NCBI RefSeq assembly: GCF_000715075.1
Contig: NC_134101.1
Span: 121,276,616 to 121,340,615 of the forward strand
Source: Nicotiana tabacum
Taxonomy: Eukaryota > Streptophyta > Magnoliopsida > Solanales > Solanaceae
DNA length: 64,000 bases
Reading direction: 5' to 3'
Positions 44,389 through 56,340 of this stretch are shown here, piece by piece. The position numbers and the translations under genes were made by a program. A model generated the notes under the pieces. The model made no database searches, was not told the DNA's origin, and worked only from the letters and a program-made list of their open reading frames with translations. Numbering within the stretch: position 1 is the stretch's first letter; the number at the start of each line of letters is the position of its first letter.

Positions 44389-46974
44389 AAAAAATACAAC
44401 TACTCTGAAAAGAGACTTTGTTGGATGCGGGTCGTCTCGAGAGATGGAGCTCACCTAAGTCTCCGTATCAACCATGTTGCTGCGCCCATTAGGCCCTAGA
44501 CATACAGGTGCCTGTGCAACAAAAATGCACAACAAGTGTAGCATTATTACAAAAACAACGCGTGCTCTGTAAGTATCCAGTCTAATCTCGAAAAAGTAGT
44601 AACGAGAGGTCGACTCTGACACTTACTATGGCCATCAATAATATAATTAGTCGTGGATTTATTAAAAACGACAGTAAACTCAAGGAAATCATGAAGCAAG
44701 TAAATAATTCTTTTGATAATAAGAGGTTTCCAAATTCATATTTCATCATTTATCAATTTATCGCAGACCAGTGAAGCAATATCATTATTTATAAATTTCA
44801 GGGCAAGCAATACAAGCATGCGCAAATCATGCCGAGGTCGTACGGCCCGTCCAACGTAATATTTAAACTATGCACTGCCAGAGGGTCGAATGGCGCGAAC
44901 CGTAGATGTATCTATTTAATCTACCAAGGCGTTCGGCCCCGTTCCACAAAAGATAAACACATTCAAACAGTTAATCAAGAATTCATCAAAGGACAATTAT
45001 CCAAGGAAATGGAAATTCCTCTTTTATTAGTCAAGAAAATGTTTTTTAGTTTTAGAAGTTTATTTACCAAGTTCGATATTATTTAAGCATTTTAAATTGA
45101 CAATCATGTTGCAAATTTTACAAGTAAAACATGCTTTTGGGTCCTATACTTAAGCATAACAGTAGCTACGTACGGATTCTCGTCACCTCGTGCGTACGTA
45201 GCCCCCACAAATAGGAGCACATATTAAAATATTTCACTTAGGGGGTTAATTTCCTCTTACAAGGTTAGAAAGAGACTTACCTCGCTCCGAAGTTCCATAA
45301 CAGACTTCTAAGCCCTTCAAACAACTTAAATCGATGTCCAACGCTCCAAAACTAGCCAATAATTATGCAAACCCACTAACATACGCTCAAATACTCATTA
45401 TAATCCAATTTATAACAATTTCTCACCCCGATCGAAAAGTCGATAAAAATCGCTGCTTCCGAAATTTTTTGAAGATAGACTTTACCCATAGCCCCACGAA
45501 CTCAGATATATAATTTATTCTAAATTCCATGTCCAATTTCGTGGTCAAAATCTAAAAATACCAATTTTTAGGTCTTCTATCAAAACCCACAATTTCTACT
45601 AATTTCCATATTCCAATCCATGTATAATTCATGTATTTAACTCACAAATGGAAAGAAATCACTTACTTGGTGATGGTAACGAAGAAGCTCTTCCAAAATC
45701 GCCCTAAGCTCGACTCCCATGAAAGATTTTGAGATAAAATGAGCCAAAATGCATTTTTAAAACAACTCACTGCCCAGTCCGACCCTTCTTCGCGAATGCG
45801 GCACAGCCCTCGCGCCCAGAATTCTCACTTCGCGTTTGCTACCCTTTGATCGCGTTCATGAAGGTTTGCTGACCTGCTCCTTCGCGTTCATGTTCCCTTC
45901 TATACGTTCGCATAGGCCAAATGGCCTTAGGCCTAGCTCCCTCCTTTCTTCTTCGCATTCGCGGATGGGCCTCTGCGTTCGCGAGGCACTGCCAGGCCCA
46001 CCTACGCGTTCGCAGGCCCCTCACCGCGTTCGTGTAGGGAAAAAATCACTAGCCCAGAAACTCTCCTATGCGAACGCGTCTCTTCCCTCGCGTTCGCGTA
46101 AGACAAAACCAGCACCAGCAAACCAGCAGCAGCTTATCATCCAAAATCGATCTGAAACCACCCCGAAACACACCCGAGGCCCCCGGGACCCCATCCAATC
46201 ACACAACCTAGTCCCATAACATCACACGGACCTGCTCGAGGCCTCAAATCACATCAAACAACGCTAAAACCATGAATCACACTCCAATTCAAGGTTAATG
46301 AACTTTAGAATTTCAAACTTCTACATTCGATGCCGAAACCTAAAATATCACATCTGATTGACCTCAAATTTTGCACACAAGTCATATTCGATATTACAGA
46401 CCTACTCCAACTTCCAGAAATGGAATCTGACCCTGATATCAAAAAGTTCACCTCCGGTCAAACTTCTCAATGTTTAAATTTCTAACTTTAGCCAAATGAC
46501 TCCAAAATGACCTGCGGACCTCCAAATCCACTTCCGGACGTGCTCCCAATATCAGAATCACATAGGAGCTATTCCCAGACTCAGAATCCCAAACGGGCAT
46601 CTATAACACAGAAATTCACTACAACCCAAATTTATGAAATTCTTCCCAAAATGCTAATTTCCACAATAAGTGCTGAAATGCTCCTGGTTCATCCAAAACC
46701 CAATCCAGACATACGCCCAAGTCCGAAATAATCATACGAACCTGTTGGAATCTTCAAATCCCGATACCAAGGTCGTTTATTAAAATCAACCCTTAGTCAG
46801 ATTCTTCCTATTTTAAGCTTCTGAAATGAGAATTCTCTTTCCAAATCAACTCCAAACTCCTCGAATTTCAATTTCGACTACGCGTACAAGTCATACTACC
46901 TGAAGTGAAGCTTCTCATAGCCTCATATCGCTGAACGACCGCTAGATCGCAAAACTACCGGTCGGGTTGTTACA
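44389..46974 (-). repeat. 3' LTR of LARD-like element, left 295 bp missing
   Basis: It aligns with 51606-54214. It ends GGGTTGTTACA before the polypurine tract. The left edge starts directly at the Tekay LTR terminus, at the A-run before TACAACTACTCTG. The remaining 295 bp should lie off-window. Confidence 0.88.
45785..46105. repeat. CG-rich CGCGTTCGC array in LARD 3' LTR
   Basis: About twelve variants of CGCGTTCGCG or CGCGAACGCG fall in 320 bp. The same array is at 53030-53350 in the other LTR. The words are related to, but shifted from, the CGCGATCGC words in the Tekay LTR. Confidence 0.8.
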
Positions 46975-46987
46975 TTCTCTCCCACTT
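46975..46987 (-). promoter_or_regulatory. Polypurine tract of LARD-like element
   Basis: The minus strand reads AAGTGGGAGAGAA immediately before the LTR start TGTAACAACCC. Confidence 0.8.
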
Positions 46988-49900
46988 AAACATACGTTCA
47001 TCCTCTAACGTGCTAAGAACTGTGTTGGAGTTGTCTGAAATCACTATTTAACACCTCGTGCACCTTCCCGTGTTACCATAACTCAGTCGAGCACATTAGC
47101 TCGAGCTACTCTAAAGAGATTCTCTTTTATTTAGGCAAATAAGCCTTGGATCCCAATTCCAACATCCGGAATTCTCTGCCAAACCTGTTTCCAACATACG
47201 AACACCGTATCAATCACTACATGATGTACCAGACCATGACTGTATACCGTTGCTGAATTCACACTATGCACCACATCATTCACAGGACCATAATAACATT
47301 CTCTTATCATAACAGCCTACATTCCTCGAATCTGATGCTCACAATGCACCCCATGACATATACAAGTCTTGTTCCAATTCTTGTAATACCGCCATGACAG
47401 AAGAGACATGCAGAAATTCATAACCAATTGCCAAGTCAACAAATCATTGAATCTCTCCTCTTGACTAGAATCTTCACCTCATTGAGAACCAAGTAATGGT
47501 ATTTGCTCTCTAATATACTTCATATAATCTGATCGCACTGATCCCAGATCCAATAATCTTGTCTCAACCAGTATAAGTTGTTCAGGCAATAAGCCACCCA
47601 GGCGCTGCCTAGAAGTCTCATGTGATGCCACAATATGCCAATAAGTTACAAACTCAAACGTGATACATAAGGAAAACAAACTCTGGAAGAGACCACTCAA
47701 CCCACATAACTATTTAGATCACCGAGAAGGTGTTATGAACCTTCCTCAGAAAATGGGAAACCAAACACACAGAAACAAATATAGGGGACTGTACTCAACA
47801 TCACACTATTGCGGCGTGCAACCCAATCCAAACAATATTCCCATGGTGGCGTGCCACCCGATCCACACATAAAATCTACATAAAGAGATACTTACTGAGC
47901 TAGAATGCTCCTTACTGCAAGATACTCGAATATCGGCCACAAGCATGCTAAGTGCATAATACTATCCCCGGGGATACAGATAGCGCCATACACTACAAAA
48001 CTCAAGCACATATAAGGTGTGATATATGACCTGAATCTCGAGAGCCATCCTGCTCACATAACGCCATCGCTATGCAGAATCTCAACACATATGAAATTTA
48101 TCAAGCCGTTTCACAACTCACACGGCACAATGTAGTATTACATGAAATAGCCAATGACGAAACGACATCCAACATCTGAATACTCCCCCATAAGGAGCGA
48201 TATGCTGAAATGAACACATCCAGCTTGATATAGAGCCCACATTCATATTTAAATTCATCCACAGACCTCAAGCCCATTCTGATCGCACTGCACTAGGCAA
48301 ATAACCTTTCAAGGATCCATAATAACCCATTTTTCCCATAACACACAAGAACAGCCATCATAATCAGAACAAACTCCTACAGTCCACAACCAAATGAACC
48401 GAGCGCCCTCTAGGCATAAATTCTCAAATTAGTGATATTACCACAACCTCCATACTTGGTTTAAATCTTTAATCAATCAAGTGACTACATGTCACACTTA
48501 TACAATCTTCACGTGAGATACGCTCAGGAATCCGCAAATCAATACACAAGGCCTCTTACACATGACAATCGACCCTAGGTGACGGTGAGAACAATACCAG
48601 CTTACTTTAAACATTTAAACCCTTTCCTGCTCATCCGAGCTCGTGACATCCTTGTCACTACCAAACAATGACATTAATCCTTAACTTTCAAATTTCATGC
48701 CACTCACTGCACCTATCTTACCGATACGCGAGAACCCAAGAATTTCATCATAACTCCTAAACCACTAATAGGATACACACTTCACTACGAGGAAACCTTT
48801 CACTTACTCGTTTCAGGAGAATCACTACAACACAAGACTAAATTCTCATAAACGTAGAACACACAAATCCTCAAGTAGTGTTCTAAACCACCACAACCCT
48901 TCCGGATCCAACTACACATGGCATGCCATAACACTTGAGTACATCCAATAAAACCAATTACGGTGGTCGTCAAGCCTCACACATACTGTCACAAATCACA
49001 TGCATAATTTAATCACACTGAAGGAACTGATCACTGCCACCATTATGACAATTCAACCATGGCTAACCGATCTGATTTCTTCTGACCGATTCTTAACTTG
49101 GCTTAGAAATAATAATAACTCCATTTAACCTATAACGAACTCAATCTGCACTCATCATGAGTGGCCTTGTATCACGAGACCATGTTGTCTCAACTCCCAC
49201 GAACCATCTCATACCCTTCTTGTGCACATATTTGCGTTTTTAACTAGTACACTCATTCTGATAATTTCTTCATGCATCCGAAGTCATTTGTCCTCAATCC
49301 TCCAAATGCCACACTACAAGCCTAAGATAACATAGAACACTCCAAGCCCTTTCTTTATACTCCGCTGCAAAAGCTCGACACTCAACCATATTATGGACTT
49401 GAAATCCCCATACACCACACTTCAACTTTTGAATCCCCTAGGACCATTGTTGAGAGTCACCCACTCTGACTTGGTCTTGAATATAATCAAACTCCAAGGC
49501 TTTTCTAGCACATGAACACCCTCTCAAAGAAGCACTGAGCTGAATCACTTTCCTTGTAAATCACCTCTATACGAAGCATAAATCTTGAACTTTCCCAAAG
49601 CCTGAAGACGAATTAATAAGGTCAATTATAGCACACATTCCTCAAATCCTTTGCTCCAATCACCACTGATGTTTTCTTTCCTTAGTCGTAATAACCCATC
49701 TATATGTCGATCACCATAAACCACACAAGTAGATAACCATACAATCCAATCATAAGCGGTGGGACTCTCCCACTTAGCTTGAAGCTACCATTGCATAAAC
49801 CTGAAACCCACGAAGATTCTTCCTTCGTTGTGGACATGATCTTTCACAATCAACCCGCAAAACTCCTCAAAATCTTCCTGTTACCTATTTCATGAACACT

Positions 49901-51292
49901 GTGAATCACTAGCTACGTTTACATATTCAACCTCTAGCCAGATAGCCAGTAGAATTCTTCATAGAAGCTCCATCAACCACGCGACCGCTGACCTACTCAC
50001 AGGAGATAATCCACCTATGGAAATTACATGCCGACATTTTCCAATGTCATTGCACTAGGTGCAATGACTACGGAACCAATAAACCATCCCGGGTCCATGC
50101 CTATTCACCAGTTGTACAAACCTATTCACTCCCTATTGACATCAGTTAAAGGTGCGACGACATATTCGAATCCAAAGCCATGTTGTATCCAATCTCCCCC
50201 ATATAACAGCTAATATTCCAAATTGAGTCTGTAGACCTAGTCACCGTCCACCATGAATCCCAAATCTCTCTACACATTTCTCAAGGCGTGTAATCATCCT
50301 ACCACAGAACCCATATGTACTCCTCCACTCTCCCACTTTGGTCAAACTCAACCTTTAAGCAACTACTCGACTCCTACTTCTCACACTTGGCCTTCTAAAA
50401 GTTTAACCACTGCAAGACACCCCCCACATGTCCTTCCTCATCCTTTGTTGTCCAGTTATTGCCTTAAATCAAAATCCATCTCTGTAGCACTTGAACTAAC
50501 AGGTCATCACCAGCTCTAAACCCTTCCGAAAATCATCTTTCTCGAGCCATCAATACTAGGAACGCCGATTCGATCCTAAACCACAGCACACTGCGATCTC
50601 TGACAGCCGCTTCTCCCGCACCTTTCATAATACTCTATTTCATAGGCGAATTGAAGAGAACCATAACACCGGCGAACTTAACACTTTATATTCAGTCAAA
50701 GATGATGACACCATATCATAGATGAAGATTCCACCATGCTCGAAAATACCAAGTATCGTTACTCCATCAACCCCAACCTGAAGACTCATAGTCCGGTTGC
50801 CCTTTCTCTGTCGGATATAAAATACTGAATCTCTGAATCTGGCACTAAGTAAACATCCTTCCAAGTCATTCACTACTTCGATGCACAAACAAGCATCCTA
50901 TCATTACACCACACTGTGCGATAGCAATGCACGAATCGTCATAACAATCAATGCCAAATCTCAAAACATAAGGTAATACTGATATTGATAGAATGGCCTT
51001 CCGCAAGGCGACGGCAACGGCCCAATCAAAACGCAGGGAGAAACATCCTGCACCACGTCTGTAGTACCATTGTGATTCCTCAATTCTCGATTTATAACCA
51101 GCGTTTCACGTCGCATAAGATTAAATGGGAAGGAAATAAAGCACACGCCTCTGAGGAATCAAATCGCACGATAAGGAATCAAGAAGGGAAATGCTCCTAA
51201 TAGCCCTGTAGCCTCTCGAAGATAAGTACAGACGTCTTCGTACCGATCTGCAAGACTCTACTAGACGTGCTCATGTCGTGAGACCTAAGTGA
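46988..51292 (-). other. Internal region of LARD-like element, no coding capacity seen
   Basis: In 4.3 kb no retrotransposon domain can be recognised in any frame. The longest open frames are under 90 codons and resemble nothing known to me. The right end (about 51150-51292) matches the Tekay leader, and the left end has CATACGTTCATCCTCTAACG, similar to the Tekay sequence beside its polypurine tract (ACGTTCGTCCTCGAACGG). The centre is of unknown origin. A pair of similar phrases, GCGGCGTGCAACCCAATCC and GGCGTGCCACCCGATCC, lies at 47812-47870. Confidence 0.6.
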
Positions 51293-51310
51293 CCTAGTGC
51301 TCCGATACCA
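51293..51310 (-). promoter_or_regulatory. Primer binding site of LARD-like element (Met tRNA type)
   Basis: The minus strand reads TGGTATCGGAGCACTAGG beside the LTR end, the same primer type as the Tekay-like element. Confidence 0.75.
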
Positions 51311-54214
51311 TGTTGCCATGACCCAAAATTCAATAAAGGTCGTGATAGTGCCAGACACAGCTATCAGGCAAGCCAACCATAATTACTCAATTTAGTCCTC
51401 GTTTTAGTATTTTTAAAATCACAATTTTTCTTCAATTCAGTAGTAAAAAGATAAAATTTCATGATGGATAATATTATTTTCAAACATGTCAATAATAAAT
51501 AATTTATAATCATCCCAGAATCCAGTGTCACATGTGCATGAGCATCAACTAGGAAGAATAAAATGAATACAGTATTTGTCCGGAATACAATTTGGACAGG
51601 AATAGAAAATACAACTACTCTGAAGGAGACTCTGTTGGTTGCGGGTTGTCTCGAGAGATGCAGCTCACCTAAGTTTCCATATCAACCATGCTGCTGCACC
51701 CATTTGGCCCTAGACATACAGGTGCATGTGCAACAAAAATGCATAGAAAGTGTAGTATGAGTATGAAAACTACGTGTACCCAGTAAGAATCCAGTCTAAT
51801 CTCGAAGTAGTAGTGACGAGAGGTCGACTCCGACACTTACTATGGCCATCAATAATATAATATGTCATGGATATATTAAAACGGCAGTTAACTCAAGGAA
51901 ATCATGAAGCAAGTAAACAATTCTTTTGATAATATAGGTTTCCAATCATATTTCATCATTTATCAATTTATCGCAGACCGGGGAAGCAATATCATTATTT
52001 ATAAATTTCAGGGCAAGCAATACAAGCATGCACAAATCATGTCGAGGTCGTACGGCCCGATCCAACATAATATTTAAACTGTGCATAGCCAGAGGGTCGA
52101 ATGGCGTGAATCATAGATGCATCTACTTAATCTACTGAGGCATTCGACCTGTTCCATAAAAGGTAAACACATTTAAACAGTTAATCAAGAATTCATCAAA
52201 GGGCAATTATCCAAGGAAATGGCAATTCCTCTTTTATCAGTCAATAAAATATTGTTTAGCCTTTTAGAAGTTTATTTACCAAGTTTGATATTATTTAAGC
52301 ATTTTAAATAGACAATTAGGCTGCAAATATTATAAGTAAAACATGTTTTTGGGTCCTAGACTACCCGAACTTAAGTTAAATAGTAGCTACACACAGACTC
52401 TCATCACCTCGTGTGTACGTAGCCCCCACAAATAGGAGCACATATTAAATTATTTCACCTAGGGGGTTAATTCCCTCTTATAAGGTTAGAAAGGAGACTT
52501 ACTTCGCTCCGAAGTTTCATAATCGGCTTCCGAGCCCTTCAAACAACTTGAATCGATGCCCAACACTCCAAAGTTATCCAATAATTATGCAAACCCATTA
52601 ACATACGCTCGAATACTCATTATAATCCAATTTATAATAATTTCTAACCCTGATCGAAAAGTCAATAAAAATTACCCTTGGACTCACGTACCCTGATTCC
52701 GAAATTTTTCGAAGATAAACTTTACCCATAGTCCCATGAACTCAAATTTATAATTTATTCTAAATTCCGTGTCCAATTTCGTGGTCAAAATCTAAAAATA
52801 CCAATTCTTATGTCTTCTACCAAAACCCATAATTTCTACTAATTTCCATGTTCCAATCCATGTATAATTCATGTATTTAACTCACAAATGGAAAGAAATC
52901 ACTTACCTAGTGATGGTAATGAAGAAGCTCCTCCAAAATTGCCCTAAACTCGGCTCTCATGTAAGATTTTGAGATAATATGAGCCAAAACTTGTTTTTAA
53001 AACAACTCACTACCCAATCCGACCCTTCTTCGTGAACGCGGCACAGCCCTCGCGTTCGCGAAGCTCCACGACCTCGTGCCCAGAATTCTCACTTCGCGTT
53101 CGCAACCCTTTGATCACGAAGGCCAGCTAACCCGCTCCTTTGCGTTCGCGTTCCCTTCTACGCGTTCGCGTATGCCAAATGGCCTTAGGCCCAACTCCCT
53201 CTTTTCTTCTTCGCATTCGCGGATGGGCCACCGTGTTCGCGAGGCACTGCCAGGCCCACCTACGTGTTCATAGGACCCTCACCGCATTCGCTTAGGGCAA
53301 AAATACCAGCCCAGAAACTCTTCTACGTGAACGCGTCTCTTCCCTCGCGTTCGTGTGAGGCAAAACCAGCACCAGCAAACCAACACCAACTTTTCATCCA
53401 AAATCGATCTGAAACACACTCGAGGCCCCCGGGACCCCGTCCAATCACACAACCCAGTCCCATAACATTACACAGACCTGTTTGAGGCCTGAAATCACAT
53501 CAAACAACGCTAAAACCATGAATCACACTCCAATTAAAGCTTAATGAACTTTAGAATTTCAAACTTTTACATTCGATGTCGAAACATATCAAATCACGTC
53601 CGGTTGACCTCAAATTTTGCACACAAGTCATATTCAACATTATGGAGCTACTTCAACTTCCGTAATTGGAATCCGACCACGATATCAAAAATTCCACCTC
53701 CGGTCAAACTTCTCAAAACCTTTAAATGTCTAACTTTAGCCAAATGACTCCAAAATGACCTACAGATCTCCAAATCCACTTTCTGATGCGCTCCCAATAC
53801 CAGAATCACCATATGGAGCTATTCCTAGACTCGGAACATCAATAACACTAAAATGCACTACAACCCAAATATATGAAATTCTTCCCAAAATGCTAACTTC
53901 CACAATAGGCGCCGAAATGCTCCCGGATCATCCAAAATCCAATCCGGACATACGCCCAATTATGAAATCATCATACGAACCTTTTAGAACCTTCAAATCC
54001 TGATTCCGAGGTCGTTTACTCAAAATCAACCCATAGTCATATTGTTTCACTTTAAGCTTCCAAAATGAGAATTCCCTTTCCAAATCAACTCCGAACTCCT
54101 CGAATTTTAATTCCAACTACGCGTACAATTTATACTACCTGAAATGAAGCTGCTCATGGCCTCATACCGCTGAATAATATGCTAGATCTCAAAATGACTG
54201 GTCGGATCGTTACA
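51311..54214 (-). repeat. 5' LTR of LARD-like element (2904 bp)
   Basis: The plus strand begins TGTTGCCATGACCC and ends CGGATCGTTACA. It is complete and collinear with 44389-46974. It carries a CGCGTTCGC array at 53030-53350. The next base enters an Athila integrase reading frame. Confidence 0.88.
53030..53350. repeat. CG-rich CGCGTTCGC array in LARD 5' LTR
   Basis: This is the counterpart of 45785-46105, with several words intact, for example CTCGCGTTCGCGAAG near 53050 and CTACGCGTTCGCG near 53160. Confidence 0.8.
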
Positions 54215-54760
54215 ACTAAACGGCATTCAAAACGCCAATTGGAACACTCCATATAGATTAGTATTTGGAAAAGCTTGTCATTTGCCCGTAGAATTAGAAC
54301 ACAAAGTTTTTTGGGCATTGAAAGCACTAAACTTTTATTTAACCTCTGCTAGTAAAAAGCGATTTACTCAGGTTAATGAATTGGAAGAACTGAGATTGGG
54401 AGCATATGAAAATGCTAAAATTTTCAAAGAAAAAACAAAAATATGGCATGACAAGTTGATCCGACCAAAGAGTTTCAAAATTGGAGATAAGGTACTTCTT
54501 TACAATAGCTGACTCAGGTTATTCCTACAAAATTAAAATCCAGGTGGACAGGTCCTTACAATGTTATAGGTGTCACTCCATACGGGACAATTGAAATTCA
54601 GAAAAATTGAGGAAATAAGTTTAAGGTAAATGGTTACAGGCTAAAATTGAACTTTAGAAGACACTTTGAACAACATCCATTGGTTACTTTAATAGACTGA
54701 TGAATTCTGCAATTAATAAGTCGAGCTGACGATGTTAAACTCAGAACTAAGATACAAAAC
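54215..54760 (+). pseudogene. Athila-type integrase C-terminal fragment
   Basis: The open segment reads through [20 protein letters not shown], then [18 protein letters not shown] and [14 protein letters not shown], all diagnostic of the C-terminal end of Athila (Gypsy) integrase. A TGA at about 54510 stands where the family has Arg, consistent with CGA to TGA decay. Homology continues in other frames to about 54700, and a GTCGAGCTGACGATGTTAAAC-like pol end follows near 54720. Everything upstream is separated by the LARD-like insertion. It is a relic. Confidence 0.8.
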
Positions 54761-55105
54761 TCGTAGCCATTGAGGGAGAAGCAATGGAGCCTCATAATCC
54801 CGACATAGATTTGGATAATTAAATGTTTAGTCAATTCATCTGGTCAATATCCAGGTTATTGTAGAACCAGAACATCTCATGAAGGCGTCTACAAAAACAG
54901 AGTCACATGTACAGGAGTAACTCCATAGTAATCGATATGCCTAAGTAACTGGTTGATTAACCATTTAATGAATCAATTCAAAATGTTGGCACATGTAAAT
55001 TTGTTGGTTTATATTTAAAGCAGGACTAAATGACTAATAAGGTCTTAAATTAGTCAGTCTATTACATATAAAAACATGTGTAGTCACACACTTTTTCAAG
55101 TTTTT

Positions 55106-55144
<39 letters not shown>

Positions 55145-56340
55145 TTTATATATATATATATATATACATCTTTTATTTTGTTCTTAATTATTGTTCTCGT
55201 ACAATATTAAGTTTTAAAGTAAATGTTTACATATTTTTCAAACATAATTTTTTTTTATTTATGACATATAACTTCCAAGTTTGTGATTTTATTTTTGTGA
55301 AGGCAAGAACGAGTATCTCTAAAGTTGAGAAAGTGTTGGAACTGAGAAGCATTATGATCTCAACAGGAAGAATCAATAAAATTCTGCTAGCACTTGCCCC
55401 AAATATCTATCAAGGCGAAATTCTAGACAACACTATTTTTAGAATGAAATTAGGCTTTCTTTGACACACTTTTTAGCCTATCTATTTTTAACCATAAATA
55501 TTTATATTTTCCCTTTTAGCACCTAACTTTGAGCCAAAAAATAAGGAAGAAAAAAAAGAGAAAAAAAAGGGGGATAAACCATATTTTATTGATACACCGT
55601 ATTGGTTTATCCTACAAAAAGATCGATACTACTCCTTCCGACTATAGTTGAGCAAAAATGATTATTAAAGCAAGCGATGAAGGAATACTTGTGGAGTGAA
55701 TGTTCTATTTCACTCTTAAAAAAAAAGAGAAAAACAAGGTGTATATATCTGTAGAATAAATTCTTGGTTCAAGAATCTTGAATTTAAGGATTCTATTTAG
55801 AGAAATGATGAGTTAAGTGATATTAATTATGGAATTGGAGACCGGGACCTTTAGCCCAATCTCTAGAGTTATTTTCTTTGTGCTGAGTTCTACATAGTTA
55901 CTTTGGTAAAATAATCGGCTCTCATAATAAAGCTGGATGGAACAAAGTCACTACAAATATATCCCTTTACCTTACCATTATTAAGCCTATCATTACAAGC
56001 CTGAAAAAGTCCTAAAATATTATAAATTAGTGTTGATTCTATATTAGTGGAGACTGACATGAAGGGCAAGCTTATGGACAAAAAATTGATAAACTCAAAT
56101 TATGATAATAATGTTATCAATCTCAAAAGGTTCATAAAAAGAGGAGTTGAAAGTTTTTGGCAAATAAAAGCAGAAGCAGAAACAAGGTATAGATTTGGCG
56201 ACTTGAAAAACTTATACGTTTTGAATTTTATGTAAAATTTTATTTTTCTTACTTTTCTACTCTACAAGAAACAACAATTATTAATAAAACAATTGTCTCG
56301 AGGACGAGCAAGGATTCAACTCCCCCCTAAATTGACACTC
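54761..56340. other. AT-rich spacer, origin unassigned
   Basis: No gene or repeat family can be recognised apart from two microsatellites and a CTCGAGGACGAGCAAGG word near 56296, of the kind found after pol in many Gypsy elements. It may be the decayed end of the Athila element and the start of the next one. The longest open frames (55261-55464, 56047-56235) have no recognisable content. Confidence 0.4.
55109..55166. repeat. (TC)n and (TA)n microsatellites
   Basis: About fifteen TC units (55109-55138) are followed shortly by about ten TA units (55147-55166). Confidence 0.9.

Larger units (their letters stand above)
44389..54214 (-). mobile_element. LARD-like non-autonomous Gypsy derivative
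   Basis: Minus strand: 5' LTR (54214-51311), Met-type primer site (51310-51293), a 4.3-kb internal region without recognisable genes, polypurine tract (46987-46975), 3' LTR (46974-44389) cut by Tekay. The LTRs share blocks with the Tekay LTR (the CCCGAGGCCCCCGGGACC region, CTACTCCAACTTC, the CG-word array, GTTACA end), and the leader matches Tekay's. It therefore looks like a large retrotransposon derivative (LARD) that could move only with help from a Tekay-type partner. Confidence 0.82.

Noticed and set aside
45836..46219. 127-codon plus-strand ORF
   Set aside because: It crosses the CG-word array of the LARD LTR and is disrupted in the second LTR at 53076-53485; it is an antisense shadow.
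46988..51292. Possible decayed gag-pol in the LARD interior
   Set aside because: No recognisable gag, protease, RT or integrase motif in any frame by eye, while the Tekay copy next door is easily read. A profile search could overturn this.
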